Below, piece after piece: positions 1 through 12,052 of a DNA stretch of 64,000 nt. Location: NCBI GenBank assembly GCA_031213475.1, contig JARUPZ010000021.1, positions 2,217,501-2,281,500 of the forward strand. The letters run 5' to 3'. Within the stretch, counting starts at the first letter, position 1, and each line of letters opens with the position of its first letter. Both the position numbers and the translations under genes were made by a program. Under the pieces are notes generated by a model. The model had not been told where the DNA came from. It saw only the letters and a program-made list of their open reading frames with translations, and did no database searches. Origin of the DNA: Nereocystis luetkeana. Lineage: Eukaryota; Sar; Phaeophyceae; Laminariales; Laminariaceae.

Positions 1-312
1 CTCTTTGGTGCTGCTCTATGCGTGACAGATCCACGCACACTGGATGGAAATGTAAGGAGCGTTTGGATTAAATGGGAGTACCCCGACGCTACTAATATTT
101 TCGACATTTTGTGTTTCTCGCCCGGGGCACAACACAGAAATCTACCGCAGATATCGGACAGCAAGCAAAGAACACTAACAGCGTTGTTACAACCCCCACC
201 TACCACCACAACAAGCAACAGCGGGCCACACCACGCTCGTGTCGCAGGTCTGTGGTGTAGTGCTGTGGCTAGTTGCTTTATCGGAGGCTGCGGTCCGTCA
301 TCTATCATCCCC

Positions 313-359
313 ACTTCTCTCTCTCTCTCTCTCTCTCGCTCTCTGCTGTGCTGCTGCTG

Positions 360-397
<38 letters not shown>
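313..397. repeat. (CT)n / (CTG)n microsatellite
   Basis: A run of CT dinucleotides is followed directly by CTG trinucleotides. All three frames stay open across it and give Ser/Leu, Leu/Cys or Ala runs, so the long overlapping open frames here are a by-product of the repeat and not evidence of a gene. Confidence 0.9.
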
Positions 398-398
<1 letters not shown>

Positions 399-439
399 GC
401 ATGTGTGTACGGTGTGTCGTGCGCGGCGCGAAAAACAAT

Positions 440-513
440 ACCAGTCATCTGGATGGTCACGATGCCCGATCATGGATTTGAAGGCGCGAGTTCGATCCTC
501 GCAGAGATCACCA
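440..513 (+). other. tRNA-like sequence (possible SINE head or tRNA relic)
   Basis: Positions 486-502 form a perfect T-arm: 5-bp stem GCGAG/CTCGC around the 7-nt loop TTCGATC, matching a Pol III B box. It is followed by seven bases, one base and CCA, the spacing of a tRNA 3' end. The 5' acceptor strand and the anticodon arm do not pair properly, so this is not a functional tRNA as read. It could be a SINE head or a decayed tRNA gene. Confidence 0.35.
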
Positions 514-1244
514 TGTCTATTTTGTTGTCACTTTTTTACTTTTTTCTGTCAACTTGTTTTTTGCAACATGTACGCAACCCAAACACCACAGACAACAAAC
601 AGCACATGAACAGCAGTGCAGGACGCGTGCTGTAACCAGCTGGCTATTACGCTATACACGCCTGCCGCCCAACAGCTGTATTGTTGTCCTATTATTAATA
701 TCAATAGTACCAGGTAGGTGTTTTTTTATCGGACCCTCCGATCTGTAGAGCTGTGGGTGTCTCTGGTGCTGTGCCATGTATGCATGCTGCCATAGGTACA
801 ACAACACTGCTGCTGCTGCTGCAGTGCGCTTTTCGTGGGCAGCCGAGTGCGGTCGAGAGTATCTAGCCCCTTCTTCGACGCATACTTTTATATTTCTGTA
901 GATAGTGTCCCACTATGATTATACTGCTGTGGTCCGGCTGCTGTGTTCCGTGTGCCACGTGTGTGTGTGGGTTGCGTGCGTGCCGCGTGTCACGCGTGGA
1001 GTGCTTTCAAGTTTTTTTTTTTGGTCGGTAGTCCTCTGGTTTTGTGCGGGAGGGGGCTTCTTCTCCGTGAGCGCCACAACAAAAAACATGCATAAACATA
1101 CTGACCAATACGTATATATGACACAATACTCGTGGCGGAATCATTAAGAAAGTCTAGAAGCGTTTCAGTCAACACTACGTATTAATAGTAAAAACAGTGC
1201 CGCAATTTCCAGGTATAGTTTGTGCCCAAAAAACAGGTGCAGTT
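514..1244. other. no gene recognised
   Basis: Only short overlapping open frames without recognisable motifs. It holds one TACCAGGTA site at 708 and a short CTG run near 810. Confidence 0.6.
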
Positions 1245-1340
1245 TTAACCCTTTTAGAACCGCAGTCCCGTTTTGGGGACAAACCACTCAAACTTCAAGT
1301 AGTTTGTCCCCAAAACGGGACTGCGGTTCTAAAGGGGTTA
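1245..1340. repeat. MITE family 2, copy a (palindromic, ~96 bp)
   Basis: An almost perfect inverted repeat whose arms read CCCTTTTAGAACCGCAGTCC and its complement, with TTGGGGACAAA further in. Related copies lie at 16279, 16368, 16687, 37085 and 55104. It has no coding capacity. The ends read TTAACCC...GGGTTAA, which would suit a TA target. Confidence 0.85.
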
Positions 1341-2747
1341 AAAGGGTCTAAAGCCAGTACCACTATTATCAATAGTACTGGTTGTATATCTAAATGTACC
1401 GCGGTAATATGCAGATGTTTCAGAACCTCGTAACAATCATTGTATCATATCATACCACCAGATCGTACCAGATATGCGTATGCTGTACGTATCGTTTCAA
1501 TTCGTTTTTGCGCTTCTCCCTTACGCTGTAGGCACGTCCCACGTCGCGGAGGGAACCTTGTACCTGGTATATATGTTACCGCCCTGCCATACCGTACCGT
1601 ACCGGGTACATAAAACCAGGGTCACGGGTCACCAGGGTGCGGCGCGTGCTTGAGAAAAGGGTCTACTGCTGTCTACTCTACCAGGACTGATTGCAGTCTA
1701 CAGACTTCAGCAGTCTACAGCAACAGTCCAGACGTGGAATCTACTGCCGTCCAGTCACTATACCGCGGTATACATGGTATGTACGAGGTAAGGTGGTTCA
1801 CCATACATATACTCGTACGTACGTAGGCCGACAGAGTTTTATTCAAGATTTTACGTTATAGAGCTGGAACAGCAGCAGCTGGTACGTAGCTGCAAGCAGT
1901 TGATTGAGGTAGGCTGCCTCCTCTGGTAGCGGCGCCACTGCCTGTGTGCCCATCTCATGCTTCTAGTCGTCGGCCCTCACCATTCCTGAAAGCTTGCGCT
2001 GCTCGTATAGCAGCAGCTGCTGTGTACCAGGTATGTTTGTCTGCCGTAACTGGTACAAGCAATAGCTGTTGATACTGTTAATAGTAATACCGTACCAGGT
2101 AAAATACAGCCGTAGCACACATCAATACTGCTGTACAGAGACCACCAACAGGACTAGGTTCAACCCTGAACATGAATCCTACGGATGGCGCATGTGCAGA
2201 CGTGAAATATATATAATCCAGCTGCCTCTCACGTGTGGCGCACTTGCGAGGCGAATAGCTACATCGGGAAATGAACCGCATTGCTCGGTCCCGGAGATAG
2301 CATTGAAGGTTGGCCCCGACTAATGCAGGCAGCCTCGTCGAAAGCTCGCTGTGGTGCTCGACAAGAACATGTCGAAAACAGGTTCAGGAACCCTGGGAAG
2401 GCGAGCTGAACAAATTCCCTGCCCTAAAACACAAGAAAAAACAAAAGTTCGTACCTTGACGCTCAACAGCTTCTCCGGTACGAATGGTGTCCCCAGGGCT
2501 TTCGCCGACGTACTCTGCCCCGCACCCATGATTGGTCGGAGAAGAATGGTGTGTTATGTCCGGTGGAAAGAGGGGATGAATTCAGTCAGCGCGGCAGTGT
2601 GGGTGTAAACTCGGGATGCATGTAAAATACAAAATACAAAAATACGACATTTTTGGTAAGTTGGGTTTCAGTATAACTTGTGGGGATGTCTGTTCTGGGT
2701 GCAAGGGAACAGGTTCCCCAGAGCCAGATTTTTAACCGCACTCTCAT
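1341..2747. other. no gene recognised
   Basis: Contains three TACCWGGTA sites (1561, 2025, 2093), a TACGTACGTA run near 1816 and short direct repeats of a CAGTCTAC-like word at 1660-1750. No open frame shows a recognisable domain. Confidence 0.6.
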
Positions 2748-2950
2748 GCTTTTTTTTTTTTTTTTTTTTGCTCATCCCATTCATCATCTTCGCACATCTT
2801 CTTCTCTCTCTCCTTCCAACTCGTAGCTCAGATCCGGGGTCACATAGCAGGCCCTTCTCCCCCCTTCCCGCTACGGTACGTGCCTTCATTTTTATCGCGA
2901 GCAGATTTCAGCCTTTTCTTCCCTCGTCGACTCGCATCGAATTGTGCCAT
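2748..2950 (-). repeat. SINE-A copy, truncated, poly(A)-tailed
   Basis: Read on the minus strand, this begins at GGCACAATTCGATGCG, runs through a CGGATCTGAG...GAGAAGAAGATG body and ends in an A-tail seen as a T run at 2751-2769. The same body recurs at 11262, 13915, 16850 and 62984. The tRNA-like head present at 13786 is missing. No protein is encoded. Confidence 0.8.
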
Positions 2951-5453
2951 GCAGAGCATCTTGATTAGGTGCTCCCGTAAAGGCTCCCATAAGGTTTGGC
3001 CAATCAGCAGCACTATACACGCGGCGAGATCAGTATGCGCGGCGCGATTAGGCTGGCATGCTGCATGCTGCCGCCATCGCCTGCCTGTGAGCCTGAAACA
3101 AGGCGCGGGTACGATGCGAACTCGGACGCTTGCAGCAGCTCAAAGGCGAGGACGCGCTGGGCAAGCTGCTGGTAGTGGAGGTACTACTTCACCATGTGGG
3201 TTTTCGGCTGGTGGTGCTGGTGGGAATGAAAGACTTTGGTGTGGCGGGATGAAAACGTATACCAGGGTACCAGATACTCACCCGGGAGCGTTTCCAGATA
3301 GCCTGCACGGCAGAGGGGGAGGCTTCTATGTAGCAGGTGCGCGTGTATCTTGTCGTGTTGTGCCCATTGCTGCTTGTGTGTTCCCTTGCGATACGAGTAT
3401 TCTACCACCCTACGAGTGTCGCCTGCTCGCACAGCAGTGTTATACCTGGTACTTAAAAGAGTACTGCATCACAACAAAACTGCAGCTGTACCGTACGTAC
3501 GCACTACTGCTGTTGCATATAAGAACTCTGTGTCCGAGCATCACAGGACAAGTCCCTCCAGCAGATCTCCTAAGACTGCCTGTGCCCTACGGGCTTCACA
3601 AGGGCATCTGTGCTCGTACCGTCTACTACAACAGCAGTAGTTGCCTGACTTTTTCGGGCCTCCCGTAGTGACTGCACGCATATACTTGTACCAGTGTGCG
3701 CAGGAGAGGTACTGCACTGCTGTTACACCAGGTACTGACTGCTGTAAGAGAATGCTGCCTACGAGGGAGGCACCTGTTTGATGCGTCACAACTTGCACTG
3801 CTGTTACACCAGTCGCAACCTGCGCGTCAATCCCTCCAGTAGATGGCTATCGCCTGCACCCCACGAGCTCTATATATAGACTACTACATAAGGAAGGCGG
3901 CAACCGTGGTCTGCATTGTTTTTCTATGCGTGGAAGATGCGTTTTGTATGAAGAAAATGCAGAGGAATTCGAGGCAGTAGAGTAAACCCTACCAGGTACG
4001 CCACAAGGTCAGGAGTCAAGACCATGTAGATATGAAAAAGGGAGTTGGGGTGGCACCGCTTCATTCACACCAGGTACGTACCGCTTCACTCGTACGTACC
4101 GAAGGTTAGCTTCATCGGTGCGATACGTTAAATTCACGTCGGGTGCGAGACTTGGTCCCATTTAAGTTTGTCGAGTGCCGTGTTGCCGAGTGAATTTACG
4201 GCCGCAACGTGGCAAGGTTATTGACTCGGTTTCCCCTCAAGAAAGTTGTCACTGCTCTTCAGCACAACTTATGACGTTGTGTCACTGCTGTTTTGTCCTA
4301 TTCTTGTTCGTTGCCGCCTCCTATTACTATCAGGACAACCCCGTCATGATGAGCATGATGAGATCTTCTTCTGAGCTACCAGGTGTAGAATAGCATCGGC
4401 GGCCCATTTGCTGGGTCAATCTGCTCAAAGACCCCGCAAACTTTGCTGAGGGAGAAAGCGAGGGAGGCTGCACGTCAAGGCTGGCTGACTGACTTAACTG
4501 ACTGGCTGATTCCGATAACCTGCCAAAATAATATCCAGGCAAGGGAGTATTCCGCGGCTGGCTTTCTAATGTTTCAGAGTGCTTGCGGTACAAATGGTGC
4601 AGAAGAGTGTATAAGCATCTGCTCGTCATGCAGGGAGATTCTTTGGCCAACTGTTGATCACCACGATCTTGATATTACTGTCGTAGGGAGCGGGAGGGGT
4701 GTACTAGATATCATGAATGGTCGTAGTCGTACGACCATAGACCCTCGCATCCCTATCATGCAAGGACGGAGCATAGCTTTCAACGGGGAGGGGTATGAAC
4801 AGCTGGCACACGGGGCCATGCAGGAATGGTTTGATCGAGTGCTGGATATGGTGTCTCTCGCTACGTGTTTCCACTGACTTAATCGGTGTTTTCGTTCCGA
4901 CATTGAAACGCTATCTTTGCTATTGCCTTCATAGGTTGTACTCGCCCGAGTGGAATAATCGTCTTCGTTCTGTTGGGCAACGCGAAGTATCCGAACAGGA
5001 CTTCCATAATATCTTACTGTGACGTCGGGGCCCAATCCAGTTATCTGTAGCAGGATACCCAACGCGCGGGAGGTATTAAGGAATTACCTCACGATAGAAT
5101 CAATGCTACTACGCAGTCCTCGAGTTTGATGCATACCCTTTTTGATGCATACCCTTCGAGCAGACTTCTTTCGCTTCCGATTTGTTTGAGTCACCTGCCA
5201 CCCTAGTAAAGGTACCGGCCAACCCTCCAAGTCCAGCACCAGTTTAAACCAGCGACGAAGCGCTGTACACTTCCCTAATCCATCCTTGATGTGTATGTAC
5301 GATGTCGTCGCGGATAGGGAAGCGGGAAAATATTGCGGTTGTCTCGATTTCGATCAACAACGCCGGCCACCTTGAGGCGTACTGTTAAAACATCGAACCA
5401 AACCTATCCCGGTTTTTTCAGTTCCGGGTGCTCGAGGGGGGCCCTATACCGTT
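2951..5453. other. no gene recognised
   Basis: A 262-codon open frame (2880-3668) begins inside the SINE and shows no domain or codon signature, so I do not call it a gene. TACCWGGTA sites lie at 3443 and 3990. A GAGTATTC...CAGCAGT-type simple texture runs through 3400-3830. Confidence 0.55.
4695..4770 (+). repeat. dispersed repeat R5
   Basis: Carries the words CATGAATGGTCGTAGTCGTA, GACCATAGACCCTCGCATCC and a nearby GTACTAGATATC. The same order of words recurs at 32375, 35500 (reversed), 61770 and 61900. The other copies are bordered by G or C tracts. Confidence 0.7.
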
Positions 5454-5586
5454 CTAATACGGGGGACCATATTTAACAGGACCAAATGTTGTTAAATAGT
5501 AAAAATGGTTAAATATATACCTGGTAGGTTTTTATGTATACCATAGGTCCTACCTGGTATTAACTATGGTCCCCCGCAATAGTAAT
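5454..5586. repeat. MITE family 1, copy 1
   Basis: A palindromic element with TIR ATTACGGGGGACCATA and its complement. It is longer than other copies because it holds two TACCWGGTA insertions (5518 and 5551), each at a spot where sister copies have a bare TA. Confidence 0.9.
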
Positions 5587-6118
5587 GTATTTACTGCTTT
5601 CGGGCTAGCATGACACGTGCTGCCCACATCCCGCGCCCCACGGGTGGTGACGCAGGCATCAACAGGGGAGCGCTAAGGGCCGTTCGAGAGAAATATGCGC
5701 CCATCAGGACAAACCTCGCGCTCCCGTGGATAGTGGAGGTCCTGCAGCCGCCACGCGTGGCAGTGTGCATCTCCGACGAGCTTCTGTTCGAACAGATAGT
5801 ATGCAGAACGTCAACCTGCTCGAGATTAGGGGGCACCAGAGTATTTCTGTGCGGTCATCAATGCCATCGGTTTATTTCGCACGTTTGCCCGGACGTCGTA
5901 TCAACTGGGTAATATATTTCAGTGGGGGCATAAAAATAACACCCTAATCAGTTGCTTGGATCACAAGGTGGGAGGGCTTATTAACTGCTGTGTGCCAGAC
6001 GAGCGTTGCCGCGACTTGAAACAGCCGACGGAGAAGAACGCGATTTATAAATCCAGGGTGCGTGTTGGATGCGCCTGAGACGAAACGCATCAGGCTGGTT
6101 TCCATTCTGGCCGGTCGC
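5587..6118. other. no gene recognised
   Basis: Open frames of up to 100 codons on both strands lie between two MITE copies. The plus-strand frame at 5610-5912 is the longest. I recognise no family in it and cannot separate it from chance. Confidence 0.5.
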
Positions 6119-6231
6119 ACTATTACGGGGGACCATAGTTAACAGGACCTATGGTATACATAAAAACCTATATATTTACCCACTTTTACCCACAATATTT
6201 GGTCCTATTAACTATGGGCCCCCGTAATAGC
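6119..6231. repeat. MITE family 1, copy 2 (empty reference)
   Basis: A 113-bp palindromic copy with intact CTATTACGGGGGACCATAGT ends. At the internal position where copies 1, 4 and 6 carry TACCWGGTA it has only TA (AACCTATATATTT), so it serves as an empty-site reference. Confidence 0.92.
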
Positions 6232-7795
6232 AAGAGTGGTGTGTGTCAAGTGCAGGCAATTTGGAGAGTACTATTCAGATCAAACTATATGCTGTGCGAC
6301 GAGTGCGGCGTGTACATTGACTCCATATGTTTCAAGTATACTGGTACATAATACCAGGTAGGATTTAGCCAACGCTGTTACTCCTTTGAGAATAAGATGA
6401 TGATGGTGTTTTCTTGTGTTGCGCATTCTGTCAATCCACGTTTTCACGTGCCTCGATTGTTTCGCACGAATTGTAGATATACTCTCCATGCAACTACACC
6501 CGACACTTTCGGTCGGTGCACGGTGTCCAAGAGCGGGGTGCGCTTGAGCCATGTGTGACGAGCAATTTTTTTGTTTGTATGTTTCGGGGGGCTGTGGGAG
6601 CAGTGACCAACGAAGACTGCTTCTGCGCGGTTCAATCAAATAGAATTCGCGACTGCTACCGTCGATGGGCAAACCATAAATAGTATAATGTCATTACATG
6701 AGACCACATTGTGGGCCAAATAAAGTACTCGACATTGTTAATATGTACCACGCACAAGAGAAGACACGATCGGCACATCTTTGTGTCTCCACCATACATA
6801 CGTAGCCTTCCACCTTCACGTACTCGTTTATACTTCTTCATTTCACTCAGTCGAGAAAGCTTCTCGCTCACGGTGAGTGCTCGTAATGTTGTCATATCAA
6901 ACATCGTCCAATCCGAAATTCCAAGAAGAAAAGGAAGATGACCTATCTATACAGGCAGAGCGAAAAAAGAAAGAGAGAGTGAACAGCATCTCTGTTGTGT
7001 GCAAGTACAAGTGGTCCCCAAAGCTTTATTGTACGTAGGCACTTGCTGCGGCAGTATTATAGAGATGCATGAGGCAACGTTGCTTGATACATGCGGTCTG
7101 TAGGTCTTGTGCGCTCGTCAGAAAAAAAACGGAAACAAACAAGATCCTGCTGCTCTCGAAACACACACCAGTACCGCGGTAGAAACGAGAGCAATTCGAG
7201 ATGGCTTGCAACGAGACACGTCCCACGCGTTGGCTCAAGATGGCCCGCTTCTGCAGATATCGGGGTTGTGGAAATCGGTAAAGTACAGCTCTCGCATTCG
7301 GTAATGCAAAAACACGACTATTACGGGCAGATACAGGTAAAATAATGGGAGCTTGTACACACCGCTGCATTTTATTTGGTCGCTTCGCTCCCAATTTGTT
7401 TACGTCGCTTCGCGCCAAGTGAGTTCAATTGCCCATAGGAGGTAAGACCATTAAAGTGCGGCCAAAAATACTCTCCAGGTAAACGAGCATAGATTTTATT
7501 AAAAAACTAAAAGAGTACGTCAGCTGTGAGTTCAACCGATCGGCAGATCGATCGGTACTATTAATACTCAACTTTGCAAGCTGCGTGAACCGATCGCGCG
7601 TTTTCCATTATTTCCCTAGCGATTGACTACTGCCTGTGGCCGGTGACTCCCCTCGATGCTACCAGGGTCGACGAGACGATTTTAAAAAAAATTAAAAAAA
7701 ATTAAATGAAATACGTCAGCTGTGTGAGTTCGCAAAAGAACAAATCTTGCAAAGCCATGTATGATCGGGTTATATTTCGTGTACGCTCACTCGAA
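6232..7795. other. no gene recognised
   Basis: Holds a TACCAGGTA at 6352 and short overlapping open frames only. A near-repeat of an ATACGTCAGCTGTGAGTTC word occurs at 7515 and 7708. Confidence 0.55.
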
Positions 7796-8760
7796 AAGTG
7801 CGCATGCTAGAGGCCGAGGTGATGGAAACCCTGCTGTACGGGTGCGTGACGTGGACTCTTGGTCAGGAGAGCCATCCCACAGTAGGGGTGCCCCGGAAGT
7901 TCCCGAGCGCCTCACATTAGGAGCTCGATATCTCACCCGATACAATACTTGGAAGAACCCGACCGGCACTTGTACGCACTATTACGGGGGGCCATAGTTA
8001 ACAGGACCAAATATTGTTAGTAAAAATGGTCAAACATATAGGTTTTTATTTGTACCATAGGTCCTGTTAACTATGGTCCCCCGTAATAGTCCTAAAACGA
8101 ATATACGCGTAAACATTTCATCCTAGCTGGGAGTTCCTCACTCAACGGACTCAATTGGTCAGAAGCATTTGCCCCAAAAAGTGCAACCCCTACCGTAGGG
8201 TGACTCTGGAGCACTTCTCTGAGTTCAGAACGGCACACCACAAACTCCTCCTACGGATCATTATTGGCTTCCACCGCCGGCAACGCACTGACCACCACAT
8301 TCGTGTCGTACGCCAAGGCCCTCAAAAAGGCACAATGCGAGAGCCTTGAGACGACCATCCATCCGCAAACGACGCCTCCTCTTTGCGGGGGCCGTACAGC
8401 GGACGGCCAATGAGCGGCTGACCCGCCGGGTGATGTTTGGGACGATGGCTGGTGGGGAGAACCCAGGACGAGGCCAACCGAAAACGAACTGGGCCCAATG
8501 CCTAGCCGACGACCTCAGGGTTTTTCAAGCCACCGAGGGGTCCACGGAAAGCTCCCCCCTGCTGTTCGGAGTAGAGACGTTGTTATGGCCGAGGGCGGCT
8601 AAGAAGAGCGGGTAGTGGTACCGGGGGGTCGTCGAAGCGGCGGACTGTTTCATGGCGAGGTGGCACAGGGACGAAGCACAGAAAAGCCAGCTGCGCCACG
8701 CAGCAGAGGACGCCAAGAACGGCAACAAGGGGAGGGGGGGGTGGGGGGGGGGCACCTGTT
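7796..8760 (+). mobile_element. LINE fragment, 3' part of the RT-bearing ORF
   Basis: Short frames match the C-terminal part of the LINE at 12053-13548. The stretch METLLYG-C-VTWTL at about 7820 matches METLLYG-like residues there. Further on come RTAHHKLLLR, RRQRTDH, FGTMAGGENPG and FQATEGSTESSPLLFGVET. The RT catalytic core is absent, so the copy is 5'-truncated. It is broken by frameshifts and by a MITE at 7978-8090; about 300 bp around that insertion no longer align. The element is non-autonomous and dead as read. Confidence 0.8.
7978..8090. repeat. MITE family 1, copy 3, inserted in a LINE
   Basis: A 113-bp palindrome ending in CTATTACGGGG and its complement. The internal TA (ACATATAGGTTTTT) is unoccupied. 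It lies within the LINE fragment and is therefore younger than it. Confidence 0.9.
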
Positions 8761-8930
8761 GTACTGATACAGCTAGCTGCCGACGAATGCAGAAACGAAA
8801 TGATAGATCGGGTGGCTAGGTATCGGTTCGACTAGACAGACTTTTGCCTGTATCTCCCTCTGTTTCGTGTTGCTTCGTCCGCGCAGCAGATACCTGCCCT
8901 TCCTGAGTTCGTATGATTTCCGTCTATTAA

Positions 8931-9670
8931 GGGCCGTTCCTAACGAACTGAAAAAAAGTCACGATTCGCGATTTTTTGGCATGCCAAAAGATCACGATCC
9001 GTGACATTTCATTAAACGAAAAAGGCCGAAAAACGTCACGTTTCGTAATATTTTCAAGTTGGAAAAATTCCGATATTTCAAACCCAACGGTTTGTGCGGG
9101 TGGAGCCAACTCCCGCGAGAGGGGCACCGCCAGGCCGAGCCGGGGCGACCGCGCCTGGCCCGGCCCGTGGCATATTCGAATCACGGGCCGAAGCCTGACC
9201 CAGCCTGCGAGATTCCAATTTCACCGACCGTCGGCCAAGCCCGGTTCGCGACATTCCATCTCGCAGGGTGTCTCTGTCCGGCTTGGTCGGTGACATCTTC
9301 ACGTCATTGTCGCGTTTGTCTTCAAGCTGTGGCTCCTCCTTCCCCCTTGAAATTTGGAGGCCACAACCTGCTCGTTAGCCCGCGCCCAGCGGTGTGTTTG
9401 GGTAGCCTCCCGGTGCCCACAAGCGGCGTACGAAGCAGAGACTGCCATGCCCCTATACCGACCTTCGGATACCGTTGGTGCGCGTGGGTTGCGTAGTGCC
9501 TTGATCAGGCGTGATTGGAGACACGACAAATGTCACGAATCGTGATTTTGTTTTTTTTAGGGAAAAGCTGAAAAAATTGGCGTCATGAATCGTGATCACG
9601 ACAAAAAAATCACGACTCACGACAAAAATATCACGAATCGTGATTTTTTTTTGTTCGTTAGGAACGGCCC
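8931..9670. mobile_element. non-autonomous TIR element, TSD TAA (PIF/Harbinger-like)
   Basis: The ends are GGGCCGTTCCTAACGAAC and its exact complement, flanked on both sides by TAA (8928-8930 and 9671-9673). GGG-starting TIRs with a TAA duplication are typical of PIF/Harbinger and Tourist-like elements. Both subterminal zones are full of short palindromes of the type TCACGAATCGTGA (near 8957, 8991, 9533, 9582, 9608, 9630), likely transposase-binding or hairpin sites. The core (9080-9480) has overlapping open frames but no recognisable transposase. Confidence 0.85.
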
Positions 9671-10792
9671 TAAGAAGACACATAGCTTTCAAGGTTGAGT
9701 GGAGCTCTTCCTTGCTCTCGACGAATGCAGAAACGAATGTATTTACGTATACCTGAGGGTGTTATAAGGATTACCCTGATGGGCTGGGTAATTGATCGAT
9801 ATTTTACCCCTATAGCTCAGTAGATAACGCCATTACATTCTTTCACACCCTCCATCAGATCCACCAGAAAAACAACCACACTCCCCCCTCAGAAGCATAT
9901 CTACCAAAAACCCGCTGTCCACATACATCTGACCGGTTATTTACGCGTATGATACACTTTTGGCCTACAAGTTCTTGTGTGTTTTCACGCAATGCCACGG
10001 AGTTTGGGCGCGCATACGCTTGGCGTGCGTTCATACATCTCTCAACATTTCACAGTTCATTATAGTTTGTTGCTCCCAATACTTGGGACTCAATCAAAGT
10101 ATGTTCGAGGAAAAACTAGTAGTAGGTACTACTTTGTGCACTGCTCGCAGTATTCCGGGTTTTCACTGCAGCAGCCGCAGATAGATACTGCGAGTACTCG
10201 CAGTATTACTGCTGTGTAGTATTTCGAGGTTCGGTACTGCTACCCTACTGAGGATACTACTCTGCGGATACTCTCGGGCTCGCACTAATTCGGGATTCGA
10301 CTCGAGGTTCTGCACTTTCTTCAGATAGTTTCCGTGTACTCCATGTATTTTTATTTCGTGTTTCAATACTACTACTGCGGGGGCATATTTTTGCCTGACA
10401 GAGTATTATTCTCGAGATTCCGTACTGCTCATACTCTCAGTATATACTCTCAGTAGTAGTTGGACCTTCTCAGTACTCACCATATATTGCCTCCAGTACT
10501 TCAATAATACTCTCAGTACTCGGACTACGAGTTATTCTCGGGAGCATCTTCTGCTCTGTGTCCGTGAAGATTCTTTTTTACCCAAAGCGCCAAAAAACAT
10601 ATTTTTTTAGGGAGGAATGGAAGTATTTTGAATGTGCTGGATTTTACTCAGCCAGTCACTTACAAAGTAATATAACGCAGCCTCGAACCCCAGCAACTTT
10701 TTGTAATTACATTTACGCCGCAAGCAACGAAATGATCGCCGCGAGTTATCTGTTCAGGATCAATATCCACTTACCGGTATACCCTCTTTTAT
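9671..10792. other. no gene recognised; degenerate TACTCGCAGTA repeats
   Basis: From about 10140 to 10540 the DNA is a loose array of TACTCGCAGTA/GGATACTCT-like words. A tRNA A-box-like string (TAGCTCAGTAGATA, 9815) has no B box downstream. Confidence 0.55.
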
Positions 10793-10880
10793 ATTATTAT
10801 TATTTCTCTTGCCATCCGACAATGTGCAGCATGATCTTCAACATGGATCATTCATAACTTTCCCGAAAGAAGAAATATTA
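10793..10880 (-). repeat. R3 repeat, 3' end only
   Basis: Read on the minus strand, this has TTTCTTCTTTCGGGAAAG, GATCATGCTGCACATTGTCG and GATGGCAAGAGAAATAATAA. The terminal AATAATAAT tail is of the kind left by target-primed reverse transcription. Sister copies are at 14125, 14672, 15592, 17190, 17325 and 22200. Confidence 0.75.
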
Positions 10881-11044
10881 TTGTATGTACTCGTAGTAGT
10901 AAATTAATATGATCGCACTCTATATATTTCCACTAACAGCACCACTATGTAGTATGTGTCCTCAAAAATATGTGTGTATGTTCTTCACATGATGGGTGGA
11001 TGCAGTTTTACAGTAGTTCTCAACAGGCAGTTTCAGTGTGTGTG

Positions 11045-11255
11045 TTCTTCACATTAAACCGTTCTTTCTACCCGTCGACATCCAGCACAACCAGTGTCCG
11101 TGCCGATCCTTCAATCCTGGAAGAGATACAAGTTATGCGGTCACAGAGCTACGCCACAGAGATAATACGTTACCACGTATGCAGTAAGCACAGGAGTGGG
11201 CAATGCAATGCCATGTCATCATACTACAGTGGATACGATAGGCACGACATACCTA
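11045..11255 (+). repeat. dispersed repeat R4
   Basis: Shares the ordered words CGTTCTTTCTACCCGTCGAC, CAACCAGTGTCCGTGCCGAT, AGATACAAGTTATG and TACGCCACAGAG with 36650-36905 (reversed) and 61185-61310. Its class is unknown and no protein is apparent. Confidence 0.75.
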
Positions 11256-11261
11256 TTCTAT

Positions 11262-11395
11262 TTTTTTATTTTTTTTTTGCTCATCCCATTTATTATCTTC
11301 GCACATCTTCTTCTCTCTCTCCTTCCAACTCGTAACTCAGATCCGGGGTCACATACGTAGCAGGCTCTTCTACCCCCTTCCCGCTACGGTATGAA
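11262..11395 (-). repeat. SINE-A copy, truncated
   Basis: The 3' part of SINE-A on the minus strand, with an A-tail seen as T runs at 11262-11279. It differs from sisters at 2840 and 16957 by an extra CGTA: CACATAGCAGG elsewhere, CACATACGTAGCAGG here, again an insertion at TA. Confidence 0.75.
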
Positions 11396-12052
11396 ATAGA
11401 AAAACGAAAGGAAGCAATCAAAGAGAAAACGAAAACAAAGTAGACAAATCGAAAGATATGAAGAAAAAAATGAAAGCAAAAACTAGAAGAAACCATCTGC
11501 CGTACCCCCCCCTCGTAGGTGAGGTGGCCACCACTTGAAAAAGAACGAGCTGGAAAAAAAGGAAAACGTAACAAAAACACCACTGCTTGTAAACAGAGTA
11601 AGACAAAGAACCAAGGAAAAAATAACAAAGGGAAAACAACAGGCAGACCAAAGCCCGAAGCACCCTTCAGGTGGCGGCAGCAGTGTTTGGCACAAGTAGT
11701 CTAGCCAGGTTCTCCCTGCTAATCCGCCTGGTACCTTGCTACCCAGACTGCCGTCTCCGCCCTGCGTTCGTCAACTATGCCTAGCCCCTTGGCGTCAGAC
11801 CATACGTGCAATACGAGCAGAGCAGGTTCGTCATCCAACCACGCCACACGACTCCTTCAGTACGGCTTATCAATCAAAAAAGGAAGAGCAAGAACTAAAG
11901 TGAAAATCACGGAGAATCAGCGCAAGAAAGAAAAAAAGAAAAAAAGAAGAGAAGACAAGGGAAGACCACGTTCGAACCAGCTGCACCAGTTGGTGTCATT
12001 ATTAATAGTAGTATGGTCATGCTCTACTTCCTATAGTCGGCCTGGTGCCTTG
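11396..12052. other. LINE 3' flank, with an internal near-duplication
   Basis: The A/G-rich part (11396-11660) has no supported gene. A CGCCTGGTACCTTGCTACCC word and its neighbourhood at 11729 recur in diverged form at 12039, suggesting duplication of the LINE 3' region. Confidence 0.5.

Noticed and set aside
273-635. Cys/Leu/Ser-rich frames
   Set aside because: Translation of (CT)n and (CTG)n microsatellites in several frames.
2880-3668. 262-codon open frame
   Set aside because: It begins inside a SINE, overlaps other open frames and has no motif or codon pattern.
9812-9850. tRNA A-box-like TAGCTCAGTAGATA
   Set aside because: No B box or T-arm at the needed distance.
11293-11663. Phe/Leu-rich minus-strand frames
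   Set aside because: A/G-rich low-complexity DNA gives hydrophobic translations in all three frames.
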